Below, one piece after another: positions 36,692 through 45,950 of a DNA stretch of 64,000 nt (positions within the stretch are counted from its first letter, which is position 1; each line of letters begins with the position of its first letter). The position numbers and the translations under genes were made by a program. Under the pieces are notes generated by a model that saw nothing but the letters and a program-made list of their open reading frames with translations, ran no database searches and was not told the origin of the DNA. Source of the stretch: Rhodoferax sp. PAMC 29310 (lineage in GTDB: Bacteria > Pseudomonadota > Gammaproteobacteria > Burkholderiales > Burkholderiaceae_C); the NCBI RefSeq assembly GCF_017948265.1, contig NZ_CP072852.1, positions 372,001 through 436,000 on the forward strand, read 5' to 3'.

Positions 36692-37759
36692 TCAGCAAAC
36701 CGCCAATGCGAGTTCAAGGCCGGATACAAAGGCGTCTTCAACCCGGTTGCCCAGGCACCAGTCGCCGCACAGGCCCACGCCTGTTTTGGCGTCCAACAGG
36801 TGGGTTTTTCCCAGAGGTTGAATGGTTTTGGCGTAGCTCCAGCGCTGCATGTCCTGGTGGCTGGGCTGGGCGCGAATACCGGTGACTTCGCCAAAGGCTT
36901 TGAGCAGCTTGGCCTGGACGCGGGGGGCGTCGTCGTTGAGGTGTTCCTGCGACCATGCGGCACTGGCCTGTACGGTCCAGCGCTCCACGCCGCCTCGGCC
37001 GGGCTTGGACGACTCACGGGCCAGCCAGGCGATGCGGTGGTGGGTGCTGCGCGCCGCATTCCATTGGGGCCCCAGCGTCGAAAAATCGGGCTGCATGGCT
37101 TGGGGAAAAGCGAGCATCAACGTCCAGCAGGGGGCAACTTGAACCTTGTCGATTTGCTTGCTCAGGTTCGCAACCAGTTTGGATTCCTGCAGCAGGGACT
37201 GAGACTGAGCGGCGGGCATCGCCAACAACACCGCGTCAAAGCCTGAGAACACATGTTGCTCGTCGGCCGGACCCTGCGTGTGAAGCTGCCACTGCTTGGC
37301 GTTGAGCGCATCCCGCGAAATACGGTTGACACGGCTGCCCAGCTCGACGGTTTGTTCGGTGATCAGGGGTTGTGCCCATCGGCGTGGCAAGGCCTTCATG
37401 CCGGGCGTGGCGACCCAATGGGCCTCGCTGGTGGGGCGGTCGGCCTGGGCGATGCGGCCCAAGTCATCCAGCACACGAATGGTGGTGGCACTCCATCGTT
37501 TGCAAACACCGGGCACAGTGTCCAAGGCCTGTTGAAAACGCGCATCGCGCACGGTGAAATACTGTGCACCGTGGTCAAACGTGCCAAAGGCACTGTCACG
37601 CGTCGCCATGCGACCGCCAACATCTCGGCTCTTTTCAAACACGGTCACTTTGTGTCCCGCTTGCGCCAGGGTTCGGGCGCAAACAATGCCCGCCATACCG
37701 GCGCCGACGACGGCAAAGTGCTTGATGCGGGTTTGTGGTTTGGATTTGGAAGTGCTCAT
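36692..37759 (-). CDS. FAD-dependent amine oxidase-like (renalase-type) protein
   Basis: A 355-aa flavoprotein. The N-terminal dinucleotide fold reads HFAVVGAGMAGIVCARTLAQAGHKVTVFEKSRDVGGRMATR, followed by the renalase-type FDHGAQYFTVRD. The C-terminal FAD-binding motif is GVGLCGDWCLGNRVEDAFVSGLELA. Such proteins oxidise amines or reduced nicotinamide isomers; the substrate here is unknown. ATG 37759 (MSTSKSKPQ) gives a normal start; the frame runs open to 37957 without support. It stands between gluQ and a LysR gene, all on the minus strand. Confidence 0.88.
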   Translation of the reverse strand: MSTSKSKPQTRIKHFAVVGAGMAGIVCARTLAQAGHKVTVFEKSRDVGGRMATRDSAFGTFDHGAQYFTVRDARFQQALDTVPGVCKRWSATTIRVLDDLGRIAQADRPTSEAHWVATPGMKALPRRWAQPLITEQTVELGSRVNRISRDALNAKQWQLHTQGPADEQHVFSGFDAVLLAMPAAQSQSLLQESKLVANLSKQIDKVQVAPCWTLMLAFPQAMQPDFSTLGPQWNAARSTHHRIAWLARESSKPGRGGVERWTVQASAAWSQEHLNDDAPRVQAKLLKAFGEVTGIRAQPSHQDMQRWSYAKTIQPLGKTHLLDAKTGVGLCGDWCLGNRVEDAFVSGLELALAVC

Positions 37760-37796
37760 GAAAGATGTCTCCAATTGTTGTTGTGCCACATGCACT

Positions 37797-38744
37797 TTAC
37801 ACGCCCCGGTGGTGGGCGAGCAAAGCGGCACGTGTGGTCGTACTTTCCAGCTGCGAGAGCCACCACTGCATGGCCCGTCCTTGACCCTGTTTTCCCGCGT
37901 CTCGCCAGGCGTAATGAATCGCCACCAAGCGATTGGTCCGCTCCACTTCTTTGACAACCAATCGGCCGGTTTCTACAAAGGGATTGGCCATGCAGTCCGG
38001 AACAAATCCTCCCCCCAGTCCGCGTACCTGCACGTCGATTTTGTCGTGCATGGTGGCCACAGTGAAAACGTCTTGCCCACCCAGGAGGCCAAAGGTCAAT
38101 CCACCCCCGCGGCTCACGGTGTCGGCCACGGCCACAGCACGGTGCTGGCGGATCAGTTCATCGCTCAGTGGCTCGGGCGCATTGGCCAAGGGGTGATGCG
38201 GCGCCACAGCATAGACAAAATTCACCTCTCCTAGCGGCTTGGTGCGAATGCTGGCATTGCTGCTACTGCCTGCCACCCCGATCGCCAAGTCTGCTTGTCC
38301 GGACGTCAGCGCCTCCAACGTCCCAGACAGCGTTTCGTCACGCAGTTTGATTCGCGTGGGCGGGTTGAGTGAAAAAAAACTGTCGCACAGCTCCATGAGG
38401 GTTGCTTTGGAGATGATGGTGTCCACGGAAATCGTCAGTTGCGACTCCCAACCTGTTGCCACACGTTTGACGCGGTTGGCGACCGCATCAATCTCGTCCA
38501 GCAGTCGGCTTCCTTCGTGCAGTAATTCCGCGCCGGCTCGAGTCAGTCGGGCTTGACGCGAGCTGCGGTCATACAGCAATACATCCAGCGCATCCTCGAT
38601 TTGGCGCACCCGGTAGGTGAGCGCGCTGGGAACTACCCCAAGCTCGCGGGCCGCACCAGCGAAGCTGCCCGTGCTGGCTATGATTTGGAGCATGGCCAAG
38701 GCGTCTGGGGTCAATACATCGCGAGGCGTTTGCATGGTTGGCAT
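37797..38744 (-). CDS. LysR-family transcriptional regulator
   Basis: A 315-aa LysR regulator. The N-terminal helix-turn-helix (LQIIASTGSFAGAARELGVVPSALTYRVRQIEDALDVLLYDRS) is followed by a periplasmic-binding-like effector domain. A second ATG at 38735 is possible. It is divergent from the pirin gene with a 113-bp gap, and the pirin and flavodoxin genes are the natural targets. A quinone or oxidative signal would fit those targets, but this is inference. Confidence 0.92.
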   Translation of the reverse strand: MPTMQTPRDVLTPDALAMLQIIASTGSFAGAARELGVVPSALTYRVRQIEDALDVLLYDRSSRQARLTRAGAELLHEGSRLLDEIDAVANRVKRVATGWESQLTISVDTIISKATLMELCDSFFSLNPPTRIKLRDETLSGTLEALTSGQADLAIGVAGSSSNASIRTKPLGEVNFVYAVAPHHPLANAPEPLSDELIRQHRAVAVADTVSRGGGLTFGLLGGQDVFTVATMHDKIDVQVRGLGGGFVPDCMANPFVETGRLVVKEVERTNRLVAIHYAWRDAGKQGQGRAMQWWLSQLESTTTRAALLAHHRGV

Positions 38745-38773
38745 TCATGAATTCGAATATTTTGAATGATGCC
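38740..38773. promoter_or_regulatory. AT-rich imperfect dyad between lysR and pirin genes
   Basis: GGCATTCA faces TGAATGATGCC across an AT-rich centre holding TTCGAA and ATATTTTGAA. It overlaps the LysR start, as LysR autoregulatory sites often do. The symmetry is imperfect, so confidence is low. Confidence 0.3.
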
Positions 38774-38857
38774 ATCAAACCGAATGGATTGCGAACAGGG
38801 CGCCCCGCCTTAAATTTGAGACATAGGTTCAGACCGTCGCAGACCAATAGGAATTCC

Positions 38858-39559
38858 ATGCTCACTCTTCGTAAATCCAAAGACCGCGGCTATGCAGACC
38901 ACGGCTGGCTGCAGTCTCAGCACAGCTTTTCGTTTGCCGAGTACTACGACCCCAAGTTCATGGGATGGGGCAACCTGCGGGTGATCAATGAGGACTGGAT
39001 CGCCGCCGGCAAAGGTTTTGGCACTCACGGCCACCGCGACATGGAGATCGTCACCTATGTGCTGGCCGGTTCCCTGGCGCACAAAGACAGCATGGGCAAC
39101 ATCAAGGCCATTCCGCCCGGAGATGTTCAACGCATGAGCGCGGGCACCGGTGTTCGTCACAGTGAGTTCAATCACGCACCCGATGCGACCACCCATTTGC
39201 TGCAGATCTGGATTGAGCCCAACGTCACCGGCGTGGAGCCCAGCTACGAACAAAAATCCTTTGCCGATTCAGAGAAGCAGGGTGTATTGCGGCTGGTTGC
39301 CTCGCAGGACGGTGACCGAGGCTCTGTGACATTGAATGCGGATGCCCGCTTGTACGCGGGTTTGTTGGATGGAGCGCAAACGGCCACACTGGCTTTGGAT
39401 CGGACACGCAAGAGCTATGTGCACCTGGTGCGAGGTGAGTTGAGCGTGAACGGCACGGCGTTGACCACCGGCGACGCAGCCTTGATAGAAGGCGAGTCTG
39501 AACTCACTTTGAACCAGGGCAAGGATGCCGAGGTGCTGGTGTTTGATCTCACCGCCTGA
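38858..39559 (+). CDS. Pirin-family bicupin protein (YhhW-like)
   Basis: A 233-aa pirin with two cupin domains. The N-terminal metal site is visible in GFGTHGHRDMEIVTYVLAGSLAHKDSMGN and SAGTGVRHSEFNH (His/His/His/Glu), as in YhhW-type quercetinases. The start MLTLRKSKDRGYADHGWLQSQHSFSFAEYYDP is typical. The C-terminal cupin lacks obvious metal ligands. Biological substrates of such pirins are mostly unknown; flavonol dioxygenase activity is documented for some. A flavodoxin-fold gene follows 90 bp downstream. Confidence 0.92.
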   Translation: MLTLRKSKDRGYADHGWLQSQHSFSFAEYYDPKFMGWGNLRVINEDWIAAGKGFGTHGHRDMEIVTYVLAGSLAHKDSMGNIKAIPPGDVQRMSAGTGVRHSEFNHAPDATTHLLQIWIEPNVTGVEPSYEQKSFADSEKQGVLRLVASQDGDRGSVTLNADARLYAGLLDGAQTATLALDRTRKSYVHLVRGELSVNGTALTTGDAALIEGESELTLNQGKDAEVLVFDLTA

Positions 39560-39649
39560 GCAAACGTTTCAACACAATATTTTTAGTTCCCGCGAGCTTG
39601 CACGGCAGGCTCAACCTTTTTACCTTTACTTCAGAAAACGAGTATTCAC

Positions 39650-40198
39650 ATGGCAAAGACAGCAGTTGTATTTCATTCCGGTTACGGCCACACCCAACGC
39701 GTCGCCCAGTTTGTGGCGGACGGCGCCAATGCCGAGCTGATCACCATTGACGCCGATGGCAACATCACTGATGCGGACTGGGCCACATTGGACGCAGCTG
39801 ACGCGATCATTTTTGGTTCACCCACCTACATGGGCATGGCCTCTTGGCAGTTCAAGAAGTTTGCCGATGCCACCTCCAAGCGCTGGTTCACTAGCGCCTG
39901 GAAAGACAAAGTGGCCGGTGGCTTTACTATTTCTGCCAGCCCCAGTGGCGACAAGTTGTCCACCATCCAGTACTTCATCACCTTGGCCATGCAGCAAGGC
40001 ATGATTTGGGTGGGTCAACCGGCATTGAATGACGGCACCATCAACCGCATTGGTTCTAACTCCGGCTTGATGGCTCAAGTGGGTCCTACCAGCCCGGCAG
40101 CCGATATTCCTCAAGGTGACCTGGATACGGCCAAGGCCTACGGCCAGCGCGTGGCCGAGTTCGCCGCCCGGTTGGTGCAGGTCGAAGAACTGGCCTGA
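39650..40198 (+). CDS. Flavodoxin-fold NAD(P)H:quinone oxidoreductase-like protein
   Basis: A 182-aa flavoprotein of the NADPH-dependent FMN reductase/WrbA-like group. The FMN phosphate loop is FHSGYGHTQRVAQ, with FGSPTYMGMASWQFKKF binding the isoalloxazine and GGFTISASPSGDKLSTI closing the pocket. It would reduce quinones by two electrons and limit oxidative stress. With the LysR regulator and pirin upstream it forms a small group often seen together. It ends before a stem-loop facing the convergent trhO. Confidence 0.9.
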   Translation: MAKTAVVFHSGYGHTQRVAQFVADGANAELITIDADGNITDADWATLDAADAIIFGSPTYMGMASWQFKKFADATSKRWFTSAWKDKVAGGFTISASPSGDKLSTIQYFITLAMQQGMIWVGQPALNDGTINRIGSNSGLMAQVGPTSPAADIPQGDLDTAKAYGQRVAEFAARLVQVEELA

Positions 40199-40209
40199 CC
40201 GGTTAGAGG

Positions 40210-40231
40210 GCGGGCCATTCATTTGGCCCGC
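40210..40231. terminator. Stem-loop between convergent flavodoxin and trhO genes
   Basis: GCGGGCCA-TTCATT-TGGCCCGC: eight pairs with a six-base loop, followed by TAGTTTATT. It is a likely terminator in the plus direction and may serve both genes, whose stops lie 11 and 4 bp away. Confidence 0.7.
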
Positions 40232-40235
40232 TAGT

Positions 40236-40988
40236 TTATTGATTCGCAGGGCTGGGTTGGACGATCGACAGGTCGGCATCCAGCGCCCGGCGCTCATCAA
40301 ACACAAAGCAGCCGCCGCGGTAGTGGCTGCCGTCTGTTTCCTCAAAGTACTTGAGAATGCCGCCCTCGAGCTGGTACACATGGTCCAGCCCGGCCTCCTG
40401 CATCAGGATGGCAGCTTTTTCGCAGCGAATTCCCCCCGTGCAAAAACTCACCACGGTCTTGCCCGCAAGGTCGGCCCGGTGGTCCAGAAACGCTTGCGAA
40501 AACTCTGTGAATTTGTCAATGCGCCAGTCAATGGCGCCCTCAAACGTGCCCTGATCGACTTCGAATGCGTTGCGGGTGTCCAGTGTTACGACCGGACGAC
40601 CCTCATCATCGACCCCTGCGTCCAGCCAGCGTTTGACCGTTTGCGGTGTGACTGCCGGCGCGCGACCGCTGGACGGGCGAATAGCCGGATGGTTCATGCG
40701 GATGATCTCGCCTTTGACCTTGACCAGCATTTTTTTGAAGGGCTGGTCGGCCGACCAGCTCTCTTTGGGGTTCACGTCGGAAAATCGCGCATCTGCCTGC
40801 AATTCAGTCACGAAACCGCGAACCGCATCGGCGTCGCCAGCCAGAAACAGGTTAATGCCTTCCTCGGCCAAAAGAATGGTGCCCTTGAGTTCACGAGAGA
40901 TGGCGCGCTCAAAGAGCGTCTCTCGCAGCTCCTGCGCATCGGCAATCGGGACGAATTTGTAGGCGGAAATGTTCAGAATGTTGTTCAC
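40236..40988 (-). CDS. trhO: tRNA uridine(34) hydroxylase (rhodanese family)
   Basis: A 250-aa YceA/TrhO-type protein that hydroxylates U34 of tRNA using oxygen, on the way to mo5U/cmo5U. The N-terminal domain reads ILNISAYKFVPIADAQELRETLFERAISRELKGTILLAEEGINLFLAG. The central rhodanese domain has VTLDTRNAFEVDQGTFEGAI and the active-site cysteine loop SFCTGGIRCEKAA (second Cys catalytic). The C-terminal QLEGGILKYFEETDG is typical. It appears to be a single-gene unit. Confidence 0.93.
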   Translation of the reverse strand: MNNILNISAYKFVPIADAQELRETLFERAISRELKGTILLAEEGINLFLAGDADAVRGFVTELQADARFSDVNPKESWSADQPFKKMLVKVKGEIIRMNHPAIRPSSGRAPAVTPQTVKRWLDAGVDDEGRPVVTLDTRNAFEVDQGTFEGAIDWRIDKFTEFSQAFLDHRADLAGKTVVSFCTGGIRCEKAAILMQEAGLDHVYQLEGGILKYFEETDGSHYRGGCFVFDERRALDADLSIVQPSPANQ

Positions 40989-41111
40989 CCACTGATTTTA
41001 GGCAGTCAGTCGGGCTTAAGTGGGCGCTTTGGTCCTCAACAGGGAGGAAATAGCGAGTTGGCAAGGCAAAATGAGGCCATGGGAGCCCATAAAAATACCA
41101 AGGTCACACCA

Positions 41112-43064
41112 ATGAATCGTTCCGTGTTTCTGTCCATCGTTTTGGGGTGGGCTGGGTCTGTTTGCGCCCAAATGCCGGACGCACTGTCAGAGAAAGACTT
41201 TTTCACTGAGATGCCGATCGTGCTGTCTGTGTCGCGCCTGCCGCAGCGGCTGGACGACACACCGGGGGCAGTCACCATTCTGGATCGAGACATGATTCGT
41301 CTGTCAGGTGCGCGCGATGTCGCAGACCTGCTGCGCTTGGTGCCCGGGTTTCAGACCAGCAGCTCCTTTGAAACCGGGGCGCCGGTGGCCAGTTATCACG
41401 GCGGCTTTGACAGCTACTCGGCACGAATCCAAGTTTTGGTGGACGGGCGCTCAACCTATTCACCATTTCTTTTTGGCGGCGTCGGTCCAGGTTTGCAGGC
41501 GGTGGCGTTGCAGGACATTGAGCGCATCGAGGTTCTGCGGGGTTCCAATTCCGCGGCCTATGGTGCGCGGGCGATGTTGGGGGTGATCAACATCGTGACT
41601 CGGCACACTTTGGACACCCAGGGTGCGCAAGCGTCCGTCGGGGCGGGGGAAAACGGTGTTCGTGACGTTCAAGCCCGCATCGGCTGGGGCACAGCCCAAG
41701 CCAGCTATCGTCTGACGGTTGACCGTCGGGCGGATGAGGGGTTGGCAGGCTCCAACGGACACAACGCAATCAGCCGGGTGAACCTGAGAGCTGATCTAAG
41801 AGCCTCAGCTCAAGATGAGTTTCAATTCAGGGCGGGCACCTTGTCAATTGACGCTGGCAAAGGATTTGCCGGACGTGCCAATGATCCGCGTCGCGACCGC
41901 TATTTCGGCTCCGGGTTTGCGCAGCTTGACTGGCGCCGAACGCTGAATAAAAACGAAGATGTGGCGCTGACGGTATCTCACACGGAAGAGTCCCACCGGG
42001 ATAATTTCCTCTTGTCGCTTCAGCCCTATGGGTACAGCAGCAACGTGGTCGTTGACTTTGGCGGGCGTGCCACCAACGATTCATTGATGGTGCAGCACAC
42101 TTGGCGTGCCAGCCCCGCTTGGAGCTTTGTGTGGGGGGGCGAGTTGCGACGTGAAGAAGTCGAGTCCAAGCCACTCTATGGCACGGGCACCCCTTTTGTG
42201 ACCAATTTCACTCGACTGTTCGGAAACGCGGAATGGAAGTTTCTGGACGACTTTGTTCTGAACTCTGGCGCCATGCTGGAATACAGCTCAGCAAGCGAGG
42301 AGACGTTTGCGCCTCGGGTTATGTTGAACTGGCATTTGGCGCCGGGTCATACCCTGCGTGCCGGAATATCCAAGGCCTACCGCCCACCCAGCACCTATGA
42401 GAAATTCGGCAACACCCGCTACTACTTCAGTGGTCAAACCTTGGCGGTGATCACGGCGTCACGGGGAAACATCGACGCAGAGAGCCTGGTGACCCGCGAA
42501 TTGGGATATCTGGCGAGCTTGCCTCGCCTTGGACTGGAGCTTGATGTGCGCGCCTTTGAGGAGCGTATCAGGGGCTTTGTCCGGCAGGTGTCCTACTCCT
42601 TGCCCGCCGGCTCCTCGCTGCTCAACACTAAAGCACTGGACTATGTCAATAGCGAGGATTTCACCATTCAGGGAGTCGAATACCAGCTTGGCTGGCGTCC
42701 TTGGCGCGACGCGAAACTTGTTCTGGGGCAAGCCTTTACAGATGTTCGCTCCAGGGACCCAGGCTCTGCCAAGGCGGCTCCACAAAGTGCGACGACGTTG
42801 ATGCTGACGCAGCGCCTTTCGGGGGGCATCGATCTGAGTTTGATGCATCAGAACAGCAGCACGGTGACGCCACAGGGCGCCGGAATTGCCAGTGCCCGCG
42901 CGATGATGCGAACTGACCTGCGCTTGGGAATTCCCATGCGTTGGGGCCGCCAGAAAGGCGAAGTTGCATTGGTCGTTCAAAACCTGGGGTTACCTTTCAT
43001 GGAGTTTGACAATCTTTTTCGCTTTGAGCGGCGCGCTTTTGTCACGCTGCGCATAGAGAACTAA
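41112..43064 (+). CDS. TonB-dependent outer-membrane receptor
   Basis: A 650-aa receptor. A signal peptide (SVFLSIVLGWAGSVCAQ) is followed by a plug domain (RLPQRLDDTPGAVTILDRDMIRLSGARDVADLLRLVPGF, DIERIEVLRGSNSAAYGARAMLGVINIVTR) and a 22-strand barrel. The barrel includes TLRAGISKAYRPPSTYEKFGNTRYY. There is no N-terminal STN signalling domain. The frame is open upstream to 40116 but only ATG 41112 gives a signal sequence. It leads a gene set with a periplasmic protein (16 bp downstream) and a hybrid kinase, suggesting ligand uptake coupled to sensing. The C-terminus ends RIEN instead of the common aromatic residue. Confidence 0.92.
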   Translation: MNRSVFLSIVLGWAGSVCAQMPDALSEKDFFTEMPIVLSVSRLPQRLDDTPGAVTILDRDMIRLSGARDVADLLRLVPGFQTSSSFETGAPVASYHGGFDSYSARIQVLVDGRSTYSPFLFGGVGPGLQAVALQDIERIEVLRGSNSAAYGARAMLGVINIVTRHTLDTQGAQASVGAGENGVRDVQARIGWGTAQASYRLTVDRRADEGLAGSNGHNAISRVNLRADLRASAQDEFQFRAGTLSIDAGKGFAGRANDPRRDRYFGSGFAQLDWRRTLNKNEDVALTVSHTEESHRDNFLLSLQPYGYSSNVVVDFGGRATNDSLMVQHTWRASPAWSFVWGGELRREEVESKPLYGTGTPFVTNFTRLFGNAEWKFLDDFVLNSGAMLEYSSASEETFAPRVMLNWHLAPGHTLRAGISKAYRPPSTYEKFGNTRYYFSGQTLAVITASRGNIDAESLVTRELGYLASLPRLGLELDVRAFEERIRGFVRQVSYSLPAGSSLLNTKALDYVNSEDFTIQGVEYQLGWRPWRDAKLVLGQAFTDVRSRDPGSAKAAPQSATTLMLTQRLSGGIDLSLMHQNSSTVTPQGAGIASARAMMRTDLRLGIPMRWGRQKGEVALVVQNLGLPFMEFDNLFRFERRAFVTLRIEN

Positions 43065-43080
43065 GCTCAACTCAAAACAG

Positions 43081-44013
43081 ATGGGCCGCCACCTTCTTCA
43101 CCTTGTCCTCTGGCTGAGCTGGCTGCTCAGCGGGAGTGCGGGTGCTGCAACCAGCCTGCTCATTGTGAGCAGCGAACGCAGTGCGGCCTATGTTGAGACT
43201 GCGGAGTCGCTGATCGTGGAGTTGGAGCGAGGCGGGATTGCGCGCAATGAGGTGCACCAGATAACGGTGAATGAATTGACGGACTGGGGTGACCGATCTC
43301 CTAGATTGATCGTCACGCTGGGTTTTGAGGCATCTCTGGCCTTGGCAATGTCCGATATCCGTACACCGATTCTTTCCGCTTTGCTGCCGCGAAGCAGTTT
43401 TGAGCGGATTCTTCGCTCCAGTAGTCGCAAAGTGTCCTCCCAGTTTTCAGCGATCTATCTCGACCAACCCCTGAGCCGCCAATTGGAGTTGATTCGCCAA
43501 GCCTTGCCATCGGCGAGGCGGCTTGGCGTTTTGTGGGGACCTGATTCACAGACACAGGCGCCATCACTGCGGGCTTTGACGCAGTCTGCAGGTTTTCAGT
43601 TGACGGAATCGGTCGTCGCCCCTGAGGAGCCCCTGTTTCCCGCTTTAAAGCGGGTGCTGGATGAGGCCGATGTGTTGTTGGCGTTCGCAGACCCGGTTGT
43701 GTTTAACGGCAACACGGTTCAGAACATACTGCTGGCGTCATTCCGGGCACGAGTGCCGTTGGTTGCATTTTCGCCGGCGTATGTGCGAGCTGGCGCGGTG
43801 TTGGCACTGTATGTCACTCCAAATCAAATTGGACAGCAGGTGGCATCGCTCGCACGAGGCGTCTTGCTACAGGGAAAATCCCTACCGATCGCCCCCATTT
43901 ATGCACAAAACTTCACCGTGGCGGTAAATGAGCATGTGGCCCACTCGCTGGGACTGAACATAACCCCCGACGGGTTGACCGGGCAACTTCGAAAGCGAGA
44001 GCTGGCGCCATGA
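43081..44013 (+). CDS. ABC_sub_bind-family periplasmic protein
   Basis: A 310-aa exported protein with a signal peptide (HLVLWLSWLLSGSAGAA) and two Rossmann lobes of the periplasmic-binding type similar to PF04392. Visible are SLLIVSSERSAAYVETAESL, PRLIVTLGFEASLALAM, ARRLGVLWGPDSQ, DVLLAFADPVVFNGNTVQNILLASFRARVPLVAFSPAYVRAG and LPIAPIYAQNFTVAVNEHVAHSLGL. No permease or ATPase is nearby, so it is likely a sensor subunit. It overlaps the kinase gene by ATGA and is tightly coupled to it. The ligand is unknown. Confidence 0.8.
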   Translation: MGRHLLHLVLWLSWLLSGSAGAATSLLIVSSERSAAYVETAESLIVELERGGIARNEVHQITVNELTDWGDRSPRLIVTLGFEASLALAMSDIRTPILSALLPRSSFERILRSSSRKVSSQFSAIYLDQPLSRQLELIRQALPSARRLGVLWGPDSQTQAPSLRALTQSAGFQLTESVVAPEEPLFPALKRVLDEADVLLAFADPVVFNGNTVQNILLASFRARVPLVAFSPAYVRAGAVLALYVTPNQIGQQVASLARGVLLQGKSLPIAPIYAQNFTVAVNEHVAHSLGLNITPDGLTGQLRKRELAP

Positions 44014-45950
44014 AAGTTCTGGATATTCGAAGTCGAATGTTGTTGGCGGCGGTTCTGCCAGTCACACTGATCGCCGTGTTGTTGGCCGCGCTCTTTTTTG
44101 GTGCGCGAGTGGATGACTTGGACCGGAGCCACAACCAGCGGGCTCGGTCGTTGGCGCGTCAGGTCGCCACCGCCAGCGAATACGGCCTTTTTTCCGCCAA
44201 CGTGATCCACCTTCAAGGCATTGCATTGGGGGGGATGAGGGAGGCGGACGTTCGATCTGTTGCGATTCTGGATGCGCGAGGCGCTTGGCTGGCCAGTGCG
44301 GGGACTCTTGGTTATCCTTTGCCGGTCCTGACGGGCGCAGAAGGGGAGCGCCACGATTCGGTGCGCCGAACGGATTTGATGTGGCAACCGGTCGTTGAGA
44401 GTTCAGTCAGTGTAGATGGGCTGTTTGACCGCAAAAGCGACGATGCAGCCCCCGAACGGCGCTTATTAGGCCATGTGGTGATAGAGTTTTCGAGGGAGTC
44501 ACTTGACCGTCGAGAGCGAGAGATGTTTCTACTGGGCCTGGCGGTCACTTTGGCTGGCGTGGTCTTGGGGGCCCTCCTGGCGACCCGACTTAGCCGAGGC
44601 GTCGTCCTGCCTATTTTGGGCGTGTTTGACCTGGTGGACCGAATTGGCCGAGGGGATTTGGCCGCTCGCGCTGCGGTGCTGCCCGATGATCCATTGCGTG
44701 AGTTGCGTCAGGGGATCAACCAAATGGCCGAACGACTGGAGTTTGGTCGCGATGAGCTTGAACAACGCGTTGCCGCTGCCACCGTCGCTTTGCGCGAGAA
44801 AAAAGAGGAGGCAGAGTCCGCCACTTTGGCAAAATCCAGGTTTTTGGCCGCAGCCAGTCATGATTTGCGCCAACCCATACATGCACTGGGAATGTTTGTT
44901 GCCAGACTGGCTCAACTTCGGCACGACGGTGACACTCAGCAGTTGATCGGCAACATTGACGCGTCGGTGAGGGCGATGCAGGATTTATTGGATGGTCTGC
45001 TTGACATCTCCAAGCTCGACGCTGGCGCGGTAAAAGTGCAAATTCGTCCGGTGGCCTTGGGTGATTTGTTTGCCCAGTTGCAAAGCAGTTTGATGCTGAG
45101 TGCCGAGGAAAAGGGGTTGAGGCTTCGTGTTCGCCCGACCCGTGCCAAGGTGATGAGTGACCCTGCGCTGTTGTACCGGGTTTTGTTGAACTTGCTGACC
45201 AATGGTTTGCGATACACCCGGTCAGGCACGGTGATGCTGGCGTGCCGACTCAGCGCTGATCAGCGACTCGCCCATATTGAGGTGCGAGACAGCGGTATTG
45301 GCATCGCGCCAGAGCATCAATCGGCTGTCTTCAAGGAATTCTTTCAGGTGGGCAATAGCGAACGTGATCGAAGCAAAGGCTTGGGTCTGGGTTTGAATAT
45401 TGTCCAGCGCACCGTGCGATTGCTGGGGCACGAGCTCACACTGGCGTCTGCCGCTGGTTGTGGCACCCGGTTCCGGTTGACTCTGGCTTTGACTCAAACC
45501 AACGTGCCAACTTCACGTGATGAAGGCCGCGATAGCGTACTTTTTGATGAATTGGATCGATTTAACATTCTGGTTGTGGAGGACGACGTATTGGCCAGAG
45601 AGGGGTTGGTGGCGCTGCTGACATCCTGGGGGGCGAAAGTCCGCCAGGCGGAGTCCATCGCCGGCGCATTGGCTGATGTATTGCTCAATGGCGTGCCCAA
45701 CCTCATCGTCAGCGACTTTCGTCTCCGTGACGGCGACAACGGGTTGGATTGCATTCGACACCTGCGGGCGATGGCGGGGCATCCCATTCCGGCATGTTTG
45801 ATCAGCGGAAATACCGATGTCGCCTTGATTCAGGAAGCAAAAAATCAGGGGCTGATCCTCTTGCACAAGCCGGTTCGACCGGCCAAGTTGCGCAGCCTGG
45901 TTCGGCGGCTGGCCCTTCAGGCTCAGACCAACGGGAGTGGCTTGAAGTAG
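44010..45950 (+). CDS. Hybrid sensor histidine kinase with C-terminal receiver
   Basis: A 646-aa kinase. It has an N-terminal helix (LLAAVLPVTLIAVLLAALFFGA) and a periplasmic sensor resembling the BarA-type N-terminal domain (SLARQVATASEYGLFSANVIHLQGIALGG). A second helix (FLLGLAVTLAGVVLGALLATRLSRG), a HAMP domain and a coiled coil follow. The HisKA domain has the phospho-His in AAASHDLRQPIHALGMF (near residue 285); the HATPase has IEVRDSGIGIAPEHQ and SKGLGLGLNIVQR. The receiver has phospho-Asp in LIVSDFRLRDGDNG (near 569). It probably reads the state of the upstream binding protein. Its 3' end overlaps the convergent response-regulator gene by 28 bp. Confidence 0.93.
   Translation: MKVLDIRSRMLLAAVLPVTLIAVLLAALFFGARVDDLDRSHNQRARSLARQVATASEYGLFSANVIHLQGIALGGMREADVRSVAILDARGAWLASAGTLGYPLPVLTGAEGERHDSVRRTDLMWQPVVESSVSVDGLFDRKSDDAAPERRLLGHVVIEFSRESLDRREREMFLLGLAVTLAGVVLGALLATRLSRGVVLPILGVFDLVDRIGRGDLAARAAVLPDDPLRELRQGINQMAERLEFGRDELEQRVAAATVALREKKEEAESATLAKSRFLAAASHDLRQPIHALGMFVARLAQLRHDGDTQQLIGNIDASVRAMQDLLDGLLDISKLDAGAVKVQIRPVALGDLFAQLQSSLMLSAEEKGLRLRVRPTRAKVMSDPALLYRVLLNLLTNGLRYTRSGTVMLACRLSADQRLAHIEVRDSGIGIAPEHQSAVFKEFFQVGNSERDRSKGLGLGLNIVQRTVRLLGHELTLASAAGCGTRFRLTLALTQTNVPTSRDEGRDSVLFDELDRFNILVVEDDVLAREGLVALLTSWGAKVRQAESIAGALADVLLNGVPNLIVSDFRLRDGDNGLDCIRHLRAMAGHPIPACLISGNTDVALIQEAKNQGLILLHKPVRPAKLRSLVRRLALQAQTNGSGLK

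Noticed and set aside
40116..41111. In-frame upstream extension of the TonB-dependent receptor by 332 codons
   Set aside because: It runs opposite trhO, has no signal peptide, and the receptor shows a proper signal sequence at 41112.
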